Origin: Stutzerimonas stutzeri
GTDB lineage: Bacteria; Pseudomonadota; Gammaproteobacteria; Pseudomonadales; Pseudomonadaceae
Assembly (NCBI RefSeq): GCF_019090095.1
Contig: NZ_JAGQFP010000002.1
Span: 2,046,001-2,110,000 of the forward strand
Direction of reading: 5' to 3'
DNA: 64,000 nt
In this document: piece after piece, positions 8,471 through 19,302 of the stretch
How the letters are laid out: each line of letters opens with the position of its first letter
How positions within the stretch are numbered: position 1 is the stretch's first letter
Notes under the pieces: generated by a model
Told to the model about the DNA's origin: nothing
The model's input: only the letters and a program-made list of their open reading frames with translations
Databases searched by the model: none
Program-made: the position numbers and the translations under genes

Positions 8471-9819
8471 GCCAGCACACCCAGGCGTTGACTGAATTCC
8501 TCGCCGGTTTGACCTACGAGCAAATCCCTGACGCCGTCCTGGCGCGCACCGAGGATTTGTTCCTCGACTGGCTCGGCTCGGCGCTGGCCGGCGCAGGCGC
8601 GCATCCGATTCCCCTGTTCGAGCGCTACGCCGCCAAGATGGGCCCGGTCGATGGCCCGGCGCGCATCCTGGTCAATGGCCAGAGCAGCTCGGCCTATTTC
8701 GCCGCGCTGGTGAACGCCGCCAGCTCGCACCTGGTCGAGCAGGACGACCTGCACAACAGCTCGGTGCTGCACCCGGCGACGGTGGTCTTTCCCGCTGCGC
8801 TGGCGGCGGCGCAGGATCTCGGCAAGTCCGGCCGGGAGCTGTTGGTGGCCTCGGTGGCTGGTTATGAAGCCGGCATTCGTATCGGCGAGTTTCTCGGCCG
8901 CTCGCATTACCGCATCTTTCACACCACCGCGACGGTCGGCACCCTGGCCGCGGCAGTGGCCGTCGGCAAGCTGATGGCCTTCGACCAGCAGCAGTTCACC
9001 CATCTGCTGGGCAGCGCCGGTACCCAGGCCGCCGGACTCTGGGAATTTCTTCGTGACGCGGCGGATTCCAAGCAGCTGCATACCGCCAAGGCGGCTGCCG
9101 ATGGCCTGCTCGCCGCCTACCTGACGGCCGAGGGCCTGACCGGCGCGCAAAACATTCTCGAAGGCGAGCAGGGCATGGCTGCGGGCATGTCCAGCGACGC
9201 CGATCCGTGCAAATTGTCGGATCGCCTCGGCAGTCGTTGGGCACTGGCCGAGACGTCTTTCAAGTTCCACGCCTCCTGCCGCCATACCCACCCGGCCGCC
9301 GATGCATTGCTCGAGCTGATGCAGCGCGAAGGGCTGCGTGCCGAGGACATTGCGTCGGTCACCGCCCACGTGCATCAGGGTGCCATCGATGTGCTCGGCC
9401 GCGTGAACGTTCCGCAGACAGTGCATCAGGCGAAGTTCAGCATGGGCACGGTGCTCGGCCTGATCGCGTTGTATGGCAAGGCCGGGCTGACCGAATTTCA
9501 TAGTCATGCGCTCAGCGATCCGCGTGTTGGCGCGTTCCGCGAGAAGGTCGCGATGACTCTCGATTCCCAGGTGGATGCCGCCTATCCCGCGCGCTGGCTC
9601 GGCCGTGTGACGGTCGAGACGACCGACGGCCGCACGCTGCACGGCGCCATCGACGAACCCAAGGGCGATCCGGGCAACACCCTGAGCCGCACCGAGCTGG
9701 AGGACAAATTCCGCCGCCTGGTGCAGTTCTCCGCTGCGCGCAATCCCTCTGAGGCAGACGAAATGATCGAGACCGTCTGGCGGCTGCGTGAGGTCGACGA
9801 TCTGGGCGTTCTGCGGTGA
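8467..9819 (+). CDS. MmgE/PrpD-family protein
   Basis: 450 residues, the standard length of the MmgE/PrpD family, which includes 2-methylcitrate dehydratase and cis-aconitate decarboxylase. Visible family segments are LFLDWLGSALAG (about residues 31-42), VEQDDLHNSSVLHPATVVFPAALA (about 93-116, split by a conserved DDxH-type motif), and KFHASCRHTHPAADALLEL (about 264-282). The relation to cis-aconitate decarboxylase, the enzyme that makes itaconate in other organisms, is suggestive in an itaconate operon. The actual reaction here is unproven. It overlaps the VOC gene by four bases, indicating translational coupling. Confidence 0.85.
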   Translation: MSQHTQALTEFLAGLTYEQIPDAVLARTEDLFLDWLGSALAGAGAHPIPLFERYAAKMGPVDGPARILVNGQSSSAYFAALVNAASSHLVEQDDLHNSSVLHPATVVFPAALAAAQDLGKSGRELLVASVAGYEAGIRIGEFLGRSHYRIFHTTATVGTLAAAVAVGKLMAFDQQQFTHLLGSAGTQAAGLWEFLRDAADSKQLHTAKAAADGLLAAYLTAEGLTGAQNILEGEQGMAAGMSSDADPCKLSDRLGSRWALAETSFKFHASCRHTHPAADALLELMQREGLRAEDIASVTAHVHQGAIDVLGRVNVPQTVHQAKFSMGTVLGLIALYGKAGLTEFHSHALSDPRVGAFREKVAMTLDSQVDAAYPARWLGRVTVETTDGRTLHGAIDEPKGDPGNTLSRTELEDKFRRLVQFSAARNPSEADEMIETVWRLREVDDLGVLR

Positions 9820-9823
9820 GTGG

Positions 9824-9879
9824 GTAGGGTGGGCTTTAGTCCACCGGCAGGCAGATTGGTGGGCTGAAGCCCACCCTAC
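9824..9879. repeat. facing pair of REP-like palindromes
   Basis: GTAGGGTGGGCTTTAGTCCACC (positions 9824-9845) faces GGTGGGCTGAAGCCCACCCTAC (9858-9879), an almost exact reverse complement. The pair begins five bases after the MmgE/PrpD stop codon and could act as a transcription- or mRNA-stability element. Confidence 0.85.
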
Positions 9880-9894
9880 ATGGCTGGCCTGACT

Positions 9895-9997
9895 CGTAAG
9901 GTGGATGACGGCGAAGCCTCATCCACCAACGTGGGGCCAGAGTCCCCAGGGGCTTGAACAAACGCGTGGAAATGGCTCCGCCGATTTCCACCCTACG
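9895..9997. repeat. second facing pair of REP-like palindromes
   Basis: One palindrome (9895-9927, starting CGTAAGGTGGATGACGGCGA and ending CATCCACC) faces another (9963-9997, starting CGCGTGGAAATGGC and ending TTTCCACCCTACG). They lie just upstream of the CoA-transferase start codon and belong to the same family as 7981-8056. Confidence 0.8.
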
Positions 9998-10018
9998 CCG
10001 AATGTGCAGGAACCGAAC

Positions 10019-11218
10019 ATGAACGACACTCAAGCCAAACCCCGCCCGCTCGACGGCATCACCGTGGTCAGCCTCGAACACGCCATCGCCGCACCGTTCT
10101 GCACCCGTCAGTTGGCTGACCTCGGCGCGCGGGTGATCAAGATCGAGCGGCCGGGCGCCGGTGATTTCGCGCGCGGTTACGACGAGCGCGTCGATGGCCT
10201 GGCCTCGCATTTCGTCTGGACCAACCGCTCGAAGGAGAGCGTGACGCTGGACATCAAGCAGGCGGCCGCCAACCAGGTCGTCGATCGGTTGCTGGCCAAG
10301 GCCGACGTGCTGGTGCAGAACCTCGCGCCGGGTGCTGCCGCGCGCATGGGGCTGTCGTTCGAGGCGCTGCATGAGCGCTTCCCACGGTTGATCGTCTGCG
10401 ATATCTCCGGGTATGGCGTCGGAGGCCCCTACGAGCAGAAGAAAGCCTATGACCTGCTGATCCAGAGCGAGGGCGGCTTCCTCTCGGTTACCGGCGGGCC
10501 GGGCGACGACCAGATGGCCAAGGCCGGCTGTTCGATCGCCGATATCGCCGCCGGCATGTACGCCTACACCGGCGTGCTCTCGGCACTGATGCTGCGCGAC
10601 AAAACGGGCGAGGGCAGCCGCGTCGACGTTTCCATGCTGGAAAGCCTGGTCGAATGGATGGGCTACCCGCTGTACTACGCCTACGAAGGCGCACCGCCAC
10701 CCCCGCGCGCCGGTGCCGCGCACGCGACCATCTACCCCTACGGGCCATTTCCGACCGGCGACGGCGGCACCGTGATGCTGGGGCTGCAGAACGAGCGCGA
10801 GTGGCTGCTGTTCTGCGAGAAGGTCTTGCTGCAGCCAGCGCTGGCCTTCGACGAGCGCTTCTCCAGCAACTCGCTGCGCTCGGCGCATCGCGAGGAACTA
10901 CGCGCGATCATCGTCGCGTCGTTCGCCGAACTCAGCGCAGAGCAGGTGATCGAGCGCTTGGACGCCGCGCCCATCGCCAATGCGCATGTCAACGACATGG
11001 CGGGCGTCTGGGCGCATCCACAGCTCAAGGCTCGCCAGCGCTGGAGCCAGGTCGGCAGCCCGGCAGGAGAGCTACCGGCGCTGTTGCCGCCGGGAAGCAA
11101 CAGCGCCTTCGCGCCGCGGATGGACCCGATTCCGGCACTGGGCGAGCACACCGAGCAGGTGCTGGCCGAGCTCGGCTATTCGCCTGACGAAATCCAGCGC
11201 CTGCAGGGCGCGCGATGA
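10019..11218 (+). CDS. ict: succinyl-CoA:itaconate CoA-transferase (CaiB/BaiF family)
   Basis: 399 residues of the class III (CaiB/BaiF, formyl-CoA transferase-like) family. The N-terminal ITVVSLEHAIAAPFCTRQLADLGARVIKIE segment (about residues 14-43) and YDLLIQSEGGFLSVTG (about 144-159) are typical; the family's catalytic aspartate lies in the D-L-L-I-Q region. It activates itaconate with CoA from succinyl-CoA, the first step of the pathway. The start at 10019 (MNDTQAKPRP) gives the standard N-terminus; the longer in-frame start would translate the palindromic repeats. It matches PA0882 (ict). Confidence 0.88.
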   Translation: MNDTQAKPRPLDGITVVSLEHAIAAPFCTRQLADLGARVIKIERPGAGDFARGYDERVDGLASHFVWTNRSKESVTLDIKQAAANQVVDRLLAKADVLVQNLAPGAAARMGLSFEALHERFPRLIVCDISGYGVGGPYEQKKAYDLLIQSEGGFLSVTGGPGDDQMAKAGCSIADIAAGMYAYTGVLSALMLRDKTGEGSRVDVSMLESLVEWMGYPLYYAYEGAPPPPRAGAAHATIYPYGPFPTGDGGTVMLGLQNEREWLLFCEKVLLQPALAFDERFSSNSLRSAHREELRAIIVASFAELSAEQVIERLDAAPIANAHVNDMAGVWAHPQLKARQRWSQVGSPAGELPALLPPGSNSAFAPRMDPIPALGEHTEQVLAELGYSPDEIQRLQGAR

Positions 11219-11438
11219 GCGTGTCGATGACGCCTGCAGGCTGGCGAAACGAGCGCAGCTCTGGCTGGGCAGGCCTGTTAACGAGCCAAACCGCGCCTGC
11301 CACGCCATGCGATACGCGGACGCGCGCTTGCCCCCGTCCGAATCGCCTTGCTGGCGAGCCGGGACCGAGATGCACCGCCGCGCCGGGACCCCAGGCGAAC
11401 CGTGCCCGCCAAAGACTGGATGAACTCAAGGAACTGCC

Positions 11439-13311
<1,873 letters not shown>

Positions 13312-13437
13312 TCGAGCTTGGCCAACCCTTGGCCGGGTTGCTCAGCGCTACCTGCCGAGCGTTCTGTTGAAACCTGGGTGCGAGACCCGCTGAGTCCGGC
13401 AAGCTGGCCTCGGTTCGCCGCTACGTTCGGACGAGGG

Positions 13438-13845
13438 TCAGTGGCGGGGGCCTTCGTCCGGCATGCTCATCAGCTGCCGTTCCATGTTCCAGTCGAACGG
13501 CTCGTCGTTTTCCTCGGCTTCGTAGCGGCGCTCTTCCAGGCGCTGGAAGATCTCGATCTCTTCGTCCGGCATGAAGTGCAGGCAGTCGCCGCCGAAGTAC
13601 CAGAGCAGGTCGCGTGGCACCAGGTGGGCTATCTGAGGGTAACGATGGAAGACCTGGCAGATCATGTCCTGACCCATGTGCCGCTCTTCCGGCACGTTCT
13701 TCAGGTTCATGATCAGCTCGTCGAAGCGTTCGAGAAACAGCGCATGGCTCTCTTCCGAGACCTGTTCGGTCTCGCCCATGGCAAGCAGGATGCCGCGCAG
13801 ATGGGCCAGAAGAGCCAGGTTGTGGTCGTGATAAGGATTGGCCAT
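13438..13845 (-). CDS. conserved Pseudomonas hypothetical (PA2817-like)
   Basis: 135 residues, acidic, without signal peptide or membrane segments. It corresponds to the small conserved protein found next to fadE in P. aeruginosa (PA2817, from memory). The start at 13845 (MANPYHDHNLALL) fits the family. Its N-terminus and RYPQIAHLVPRDLLWYFGGDC segment look like a compact helical protein. Function is unknown. It lies upstream of fadE on the same strand only in the sense of orientation: fadE is transcribed towards it and ends 240 bases before it, so the two may share a transcript. Confidence 0.8.
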   Translation of the reverse strand: MANPYHDHNLALLAHLRGILLAMGETEQVSEESHALFLERFDELIMNLKNVPEERHMGQDMICQVFHRYPQIAHLVPRDLLWYFGGDCLHFMPDEEIEIFQRLEERRYEAEENDEPFDWNMERQLMSMPDEGPRH

Positions 13846-14085
13846 GGTTCACCTGTGTCGATTGGGCGCGCGATTATACGGGCGCCGGGATTAATTGGGG
13901 CGTGTGCTGTTGACTCGGCGGGCCGCCCTGGGTTCGGTATCCGCCCGGGGCGATCGCCGGACGGTAGGCTGAGGAAGGCTCTAAGCTGCTGGTTCAAGCA
14001 AATCGGCGACGACAATCCGGCAGGGCTTCTCGCGTTTGCAAGAGGCCTGACGGGGTGTCGTGGCTTGCCGTCTGAACTGCGGGGG

Positions 14086-16533
14086 TCAGCGAACTTTCCC
14101 CTCGCTTGGCTCCAGTTGCTCCTTGGCAAAATCGTCGACGCTGATGACCTTGCGCCGCGCCGCTTCGGCCGCGGTGAGTTGCTCGGCTTCCGCGGCGTCC
14201 AGCACGCCGGCAGCCAGGGCCGCGCTGATCAGATCCTGGTTCGCGGCTGGCTGGAATGCGCCGCTTTTCAGCGTCTGGTGGATTTTCCTTTGCAGTGGCT
14301 GGGCGGCAGCCAGCGCGTCGTAGGCCTCGCGCAGCGCGCCGAAGGCCTCCTCGGCACCTTGCGGGCGATACACGCCGTCGAGTATCTGCTCCAGCGCCGG
14401 GTCGCCTTCCGGACGGCCGAGTATGGCCGCGACTTCAGCGTCCAGCTCGTCGGACGGCCCCTTGTGACGCGCCCCGAACGGGAAGACCAGCAGCTGCAGC
14501 ACGCCGCCAAGCAATCGGTTGGGGAAGTTGCTCAGGGTGTCGGCCAGCGCACGCTCGGCCTTGCACAGGCAATCTTCCAAGGCCCAGCGCAACAGCGGCG
14601 CCTGCTCGATCGGATGGCCGAGGTCGTGATAGCGCTTGAGCGCGGCGGACGCCAGATACAGGTGGCTGAGCACGTCGCCCAGCCGCGCCGACAGGCGTTC
14701 GCGACGCTTGAGCTCGCCGCCCAGCAGCATCATCGACAGGTCGGCGAGCATCGCGAAGGCGGCGGCGATGCGGTCCAGCGCACGAAAGTAGGGCCGCGTC
14801 AGGCCCGTGCCCGGTGCCTTGCCAAACAGGCCACAGGTCAGGCCGAGCACCAGGGTGCTGGCCGTGTTGCTGACGGCGAAGCCGATATGTTGCATCAGCA
14901 GCGTGTCGAACTTCTTCACCGCTTCGTCACGGTCGGGTTCATGCACCAGTTCCATCTCGCGCAACACGAACGGATGGCAGCGGATCGCCCCCTGACCGAA
15001 GATCATCAGATTGCGCGAGAGGATGTTGGCACCCTCGACGGTGATCGAGATCGGTGCCGACAGCCACAGCCGGCCCAGGTAGTTGTTCGGCCCCATGATG
15101 ATGCCTTTGCCGCCGTGGATATCCATGGCGTCGGTCACGCACGCGCGGCCCCGTTCGGTCAGGTGATACTTGAGGATGGCCGAGAGCACCGAGGGCTTCT
15201 CGCCCAGGTCCACCGCGTTGGCGGTCAGGATGCGTGCGCTGTCCATCAGCCAGGCGTTGCCACCGATCCGCGCCAACGGCTCCTGAATGCCTTCGAAGGC
15301 GGCCAGCGGCACGTTGAACTGCTCACGGATCTGCGCATAGCGGCCCGACACGTAGCTGCAGGTCTTCGCCGCACTGACGCCGGTGGCCGGCAGCGAGATG
15401 GAACGGCCCACCGAGAGGCAGTTCATCAGCATCATCCAGCCTTTGCCGATCATGTGGCGCCCGCCGATGATGGCTTCCAGCGGTACGAAGACGTCCTTGC
15501 CCCAGTTCGGCCCGTTCATGAAGGCGGCGCCGAGGGGAAGGTGACGGCGGCCGATCTCGACGCCGGCGGTATCGGTCGGGATCAGCGCGAGGCTGATGCC
15601 TAACTCTTCCTCGTCACCCAGCAGATGCTCGGGATCGTAGGTCTTGAAGGCGACGCCGAGCAGGGTGGCGACCGGGCCGAGGGTGATGTAGCGCTTCTCC
15701 CAGTTCAGGCGCAGGCCGATGACTTCTTCACCTTGCCACTGCCCTTTGCAGATCACACCGCTGTCGTTCATGGCGCCCGCATCGGAACCGGCGTAGGGGC
15801 CGGTCAGGGCGAAGCAGGGAATATCGGTGCCGTTGGCCAGGCGTGGCAGGTAATGGTTGCGCTGCTCCTCGGTGCCGTAGTGCAACAGCAGCTCGGCGGG
15901 GCCTAGGGAGTTGGGGACCATGACGGTGCTGGCCAGATCGCCGCTGCGAGTGGCCAGCTTCATGACCACCTGAGAATGTGCGTAGGCGGAAAAGCCCTTG
16001 CCACCGTATTCCTTGGGAATGATCAGGGCGAAGAAACCTTCCGCCTTGATGTAATCCCAGGCCTCCTGCGGCAGGTCCAGGCGCTGGCCGACCTCCCAGT
16101 CGTTGACCATCGCGCATAGCGTTTCGGTGGGCCCGTCGATGAACGCCTGTTCTTCCTCGCTGAGCGTCGCCTTGGGATAGCCGAGCAGGGTGTTCCAGTT
16201 CGGTCGCCCGCTGAACAGCTCACCGTCCCACCAGACGCTACCGGCGTCGATGGCATCGCGCTCGGTGTCGGAAATCGGCGGCAGGACCTTCTTGAACCAG
16301 TCGAACATGGGGCCGCTTAAGTACTTGATGCGCAGGTCGGTCACCAGCAGTGGCACCGCGACGGCGATCAGCAGGAGCCAGAGAATCAGCATCAGCCAAG
16401 CCGGCGTTTCGTCTGCGGCGCCCATCAGCAGCAGATATCCGGCGACAATCGCCAGCGCCGGCACGGGCGAGACACGCAGGTGAGCGATCACGGCGATGCC
16501 GAGCAGTAACACGAGCAACCAGAGCAGAGTCAT
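14086..16533 (-). CDS. fadE: acyl-CoA dehydrogenase FadE
   Basis: 815 residues, matching E. coli FadE and P. aeruginosa PA2815. Order: an N-terminal hydrophobic region with two to three membrane segments (residues 1-75), the acyl-CoA dehydrogenase core (about 100-480, with FALTGPYAGSDAGAM and DIHGGKGIIMGPNNYLG), and the C-terminal DUF1974 domain (about 520-800). It catalyses the first step of fatty-acid beta-oxidation at the inner membrane. The start at 16533 (MTLLWLLVLLLGIAVIAHL) is chosen because it gives the full-length family N-terminus. The frame stays open another 950 bases upstream only because the tandem repeat there lacks stops. Confidence 0.95.
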   Translation of the reverse strand: MTLLWLLVLLLGIAVIAHLRVSPVPALAIVAGYLLLMGAADETPAWLMLILWLLLIAVAVPLLVTDLRIKYLSGPMFDWFKKVLPPISDTERDAIDAGSVWWDGELFSGRPNWNTLLGYPKATLSEEEQAFIDGPTETLCAMVNDWEVGQRLDLPQEAWDYIKAEGFFALIIPKEYGGKGFSAYAHSQVVMKLATRSGDLASTVMVPNSLGPAELLLHYGTEEQRNHYLPRLANGTDIPCFALTGPYAGSDAGAMNDSGVICKGQWQGEEVIGLRLNWEKRYITLGPVATLLGVAFKTYDPEHLLGDEEELGISLALIPTDTAGVEIGRRHLPLGAAFMNGPNWGKDVFVPLEAIIGGRHMIGKGWMMLMNCLSVGRSISLPATGVSAAKTCSYVSGRYAQIREQFNVPLAAFEGIQEPLARIGGNAWLMDSARILTANAVDLGEKPSVLSAILKYHLTERGRACVTDAMDIHGGKGIIMGPNNYLGRLWLSAPISITVEGANILSRNLMIFGQGAIRCHPFVLREMELVHEPDRDEAVKKFDTLLMQHIGFAVSNTASTLVLGLTCGLFGKAPGTGLTRPYFRALDRIAAAFAMLADLSMMLLGGELKRRERLSARLGDVLSHLYLASAALKRYHDLGHPIEQAPLLRWALEDCLCKAERALADTLSNFPNRLLGGVLQLLVFPFGARHKGPSDELDAEVAAILGRPEGDPALEQILDGVYRPQGAEEAFGALREAYDALAAAQPLQRKIHQTLKSGAFQPAANQDLISAALAAGVLDAAEAEQLTAAEAARRKVISVDDFAKEQLEPSEGKVR

Positions 16534-16660
16534 GGAGTTTTCCTTGTTAGGCGTTTGGCGTCTTGGTTGAGCATAGGCACTGCGTCCGGGGCGGTGAAGG
16601 GACTGTTTGCCGCGATTGGTTTCAGATAATGACCGGAACGGTGGGGGTGAGTTCTGACGT

Positions 16661-17446
16661 TGCCATTCGCCGCGGGCTCGCGGTTCCCCCGAAGATGTAT
16701 GGGTAGTGGGGTTCGTGGGTGGCTGCGTTCGGGGCGAAAGTTTGGATTGGCGTGGCCGCCATTCGCCGCGGGGTCGCGGCTCCCACATAGAGAAGGGGGC
16801 GGGAGCTGGGCGTTGTGGGTGGCTGCGTTCGGGGCGAAAGTTTGGATTGGCGTGGCCGCCGTTCGCCGCGGGGTCGCGGCTCCCACACAGAGATGGGGGT
16901 GGGAACTGGGCGTTGTGGGTGGCTGCGTTCGGGGCGAAAGTTTGGATTGGCGTGGCCGCCATTCGCCGCGGGGTCGCGGCTCCCACACAGAGATGGGGGT
17001 GGGATCTGGGCGTTGTGGGTGGCTGCGTTCGGGGCGAAAGTTTGGATTGGCGTGGCCACCATTCGCCGCGGGGTCGCGGCTCCCACACAGAGACGGGGGT
17101 GGGATCTGGGCGTTGTGGGTGGCTGCGTTCGGGGCGAAAGTTTGGATTGGCGCGGCCGCCGTTCGCCACGGGGTCGCGGCTCCCACACAGAGACGGGGGC
17201 GGGAGCTGGGCGTTGTGGGTGGCTGCGTCCGGGGCGAAAGTTTGGATTGGCGCGGCCGCCGTTCGCCACGGGGTCGCGGCTCCCACACAGAGATGGGGGT
17301 GGGATCTGGGCGTTGTGGGTGGCTGCGTTCGGGGCGAAAGTTTGGATTGGCGTGGCCGCCATTCGCCGCGGGGTCGCGGCTCCCACAGTGCTGGGGGCGG
17401 GAGCCGGCCGTTGTAGGAGGCCCGACCTCGGGCCGAAGCTTGGCGG
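16661..17446. repeat. tandem array of REP doublets (REPIN), 100-bp period
   Basis: TTTGGATTGG recurs at 16741, 16841, 16941, 17041, 17141, 17241 and 17341, a period of exactly 100 bp. Each unit holds two facing REP-type sequences: one on the minus strand (GTGGGAGCCGCGACCCCG, with stem CCGCG/CGCGG) and one on the plus strand (TTGTGGGTGGCTGCG then GGGGCGAAAG). A degenerate minus REP at 16661 opens the array and a divergent plus REP at 17411-17446 (TTGTAGGAGGCCCGAC then GGGCCGAAGC) closes it, making about eight doublets. Units differ by a few substitutions; units five and six share CGCGGCCGCC and CCACGG. The array fills the divergent region between fadE and the ABC exporter operon. Confidence 0.95.
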
Positions 17447-17513
17447 CGCAGTTGCAATTGCCTCGCGCCGCCCTTATCTAGTCTCAATCTCCCTGCGTTG
17501 TGTGCATTCCCCT

Positions 17514-18446
17514 ATGAGTACTGCTCTATCCATTCGGCAGTTGACCAAGATTTACGGAAACGGCTTCGAAGCGCTCAAGGGCATCGACCTCGATGTGTCA
17601 AAAGGCGACTTCTTTGCCTTGCTGGGCCCCAACGGCGCTGGCAAGTCCACCACCATCGGCATCCTCTCCACGCTGGTGAACAAGACCAGCGGCACGGTGA
17701 ACGTCTTCGGGCATGACCTCGACCGGGATCCCGGTGGTCTCAAGCGTTGCCTGGGCGTGGTCCCGCAGGAGTTCAACTTCAACCAGTTCGAGAAGGCCTT
17801 CGACATTCTGGTGACCCAGGCCGGCTACTACGGCATCCCGTCGAAGATCGCCAAGGAACGCGCCGAGCAGTACCTCAACCAGCTCGGGCTGTGGGACAAG
17901 CGTGATGTGTCCTCGCGCATGTTGTCCGGCGGCATGAAACGCCGCCTGATGATCGCGCGGGCACTGATTCACCGTCCGCGCCTGCTGATCCTCGATGAGC
18001 CCACCGCGGGCGTCGACATCGAGCTGCGCCGTTCGATGTGGTCCTTTCTCACGGAGCTCAATCGCGAAGGGATCACCATCATCCTCACCACGCACTACCT
18101 GGAAGAGGCCGAGCAGCTGTGCCGCAACATCGGCATCATCGACCATGGGCAGATCGTCAAGAACACCAGCATGCGCGAGCTGCTCAAGCAGCTGCACGTC
18201 GAGACCTTCCTGCTCGATCTGAAGGAGTCGCAGCTGGTCCCGCCGGACCTCGGCCCTTATCCGGCGAGGCTGGTTGACCATCACACGCTGGAAGTGCAGG
18301 TCGACAAGAGCCAGGGCGTGACGGACCTGTTTCGTATGCTGTCGGCGCAGGGTATCGAGGTGCTGAGCCTGCGCAACAAGACCAATCGCCTGGAGGAACT
18401 GTTCGTGTCGATGGTCGAGAACAACCTACCCAAGGGGGCCAAATGA
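17514..18446 (+). CDS. ABC exporter ATP-binding subunit (YadG-like)
   Basis: 310 residues. Walker A is GPNGAGKST (about residues 38-46), the signature is LSGGMKRRL (about 141-149), Walker B is RLLILDEPTAGVD (about 162-174), and the switch histidine lies in TTHYLEEAE. The C-terminal 90 residues form the extension seen in ABC-2-type exporters. The start at 17514 (MSTALSIRQLTKIYG) is the family start; the frame remains open upstream only through the repeat array. It overlaps the permease gene by four bases (ATGA). The pair resembles PA2812/PA2811 and E. coli yadGH. The cargo is unknown. Confidence 0.93.
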   Translation: MSTALSIRQLTKIYGNGFEALKGIDLDVSKGDFFALLGPNGAGKSTTIGILSTLVNKTSGTVNVFGHDLDRDPGGLKRCLGVVPQEFNFNQFEKAFDILVTQAGYYGIPSKIAKERAEQYLNQLGLWDKRDVSSRMLSGGMKRRLMIARALIHRPRLLILDEPTAGVDIELRRSMWSFLTELNREGITIILTTHYLEEAEQLCRNIGIIDHGQIVKNTSMRELLKQLHVETFLLDLKESQLVPPDLGPYPARLVDHHTLEVQVDKSQGVTDLFRMLSAQGIEVLSLRNKTNRLEELFVSMVENNLPKGAK

Positions 18447-19222
18447 ACGCTGAATTCCGGCCCAATCTGGTTGCCCTGCAAACCATCGTTCACCGCGAGA
18501 TCCGCCGCTACACCCGCATCTGGCCGCAGACCTTGCTGCCGCCGGCGATCACCATGGTGCTGTACTTCGTGATTTTCGGAAACCTGATCGGTTCGCGGAT
18601 CGGCGAGATGGGCGGCTTCAGCTACATGGAGTACATCGTGCCCGGGCTGATCATGATGTCGGTGATCACCAACTCCTACAGCAACGTGGTGTCCAGCTTT
18701 TTCAGCAGCAAGTTCCAGCGTTCCATCGAAGAGCTGCTGGTCTCGCCCGTCTCGCCGCACGTGATCCTGATCGGCTTCGCGCTCGGTGGCATCACACGAG
18801 GTCTGGCGGTGGCGCTGATCGTCACCTTGCTGTCGATGTTCTTCACCGATCTGCAGGTGCATCACCTGGGCGTGACGCTGCTGGTGATCACCCTGACCTC
18901 GACGATCTTCGCGCTGGGTGGCTTTATCAACGCGGTGTATGCACGCAACTTCGATGACATCTCGATCATTCCGACCTTCGTGCTGACGCCGCTGACCTAT
19001 CTGGGTGGCGTGTTCTACTCGATCAATCTGCTCTCGCCGTTCTGGCAGACTCTGTCGCTGGCCAACCCCATCCTGCACATGGTCAACGCCTTTCGCTACG
19101 GCATCCTTGGCGTGTCGGACATTCGCATTGGGGTCGCGATCAGCTTCATGGCCGTAGCGGCCGTCTTGATGTACCTGTTGTGCATCAGGTTGCTCAAGAG
19201 CGGCCGCGGCATGCGACAGTGA
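18443..19222 (+). CDS. ABC-2 type permease subunit (YadH-like)
   Basis: 259 residues with six hydrophobic segments, the ABC2-membrane family. The C-terminal conserved region reads YLGGVFYSINLLSPFWQTLS, then NPILHMVNAFRYGILG, typical of drug/polysaccharide-type ABC-2 permeases. It overlaps the ATPase gene by four bases, so the two subunits are translationally coupled. The usual complex is two permeases and two ATPases in the inner membrane. Substrate is unknown. Confidence 0.92.
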   Translation: MNAEFRPNLVALQTIVHREIRRYTRIWPQTLLPPAITMVLYFVIFGNLIGSRIGEMGGFSYMEYIVPGLIMMSVITNSYSNVVSSFFSSKFQRSIEELLVSPVSPHVILIGFALGGITRGLAVALIVTLLSMFFTDLQVHHLGVTLLVITLTSTIFALGGFINAVYARNFDDISIIPTFVLTPLTYLGGVFYSINLLSPFWQTLSLANPILHMVNAFRYGILGVSDIRIGVAISFMAVAAVLMYLLCIRLLKSGRGMRQ

Positions 19223-19302
19223 CCGGCGGCTGGCGTATGGGCCGATGCTAAACGGGGCGGGAACCGATACACTTGCGGTCATTTTTCGTACAGGTTCCCG
19301 CC

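Noticed and set aside
13318..15603. 761-codon open frame on the plus strand opposite fadE
   Set aside because: Antisense shadow of fadE and the PA2817-like gene; low-complexity, Arg/Gln/His-rich composition with no recognisable domain.
16661..17446. CRISPR array
   Set aside because: The repeated unit is the whole 100 bp with no unique spacers, and it consists of REP palindromes. No cas genes are nearby.
16534..17487. Proline/arginine-rich N-terminal extension of FadE and several repeat proteins in both directions over the 100-bp array
   Set aside because: The 100-bp unit happens to lack stop codons in several frames, and since 100 is not a multiple of three the translation rotates frame. 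FadE and the ABC ATPase have good standard starts outside the array, so the apparent proteins are artefacts.
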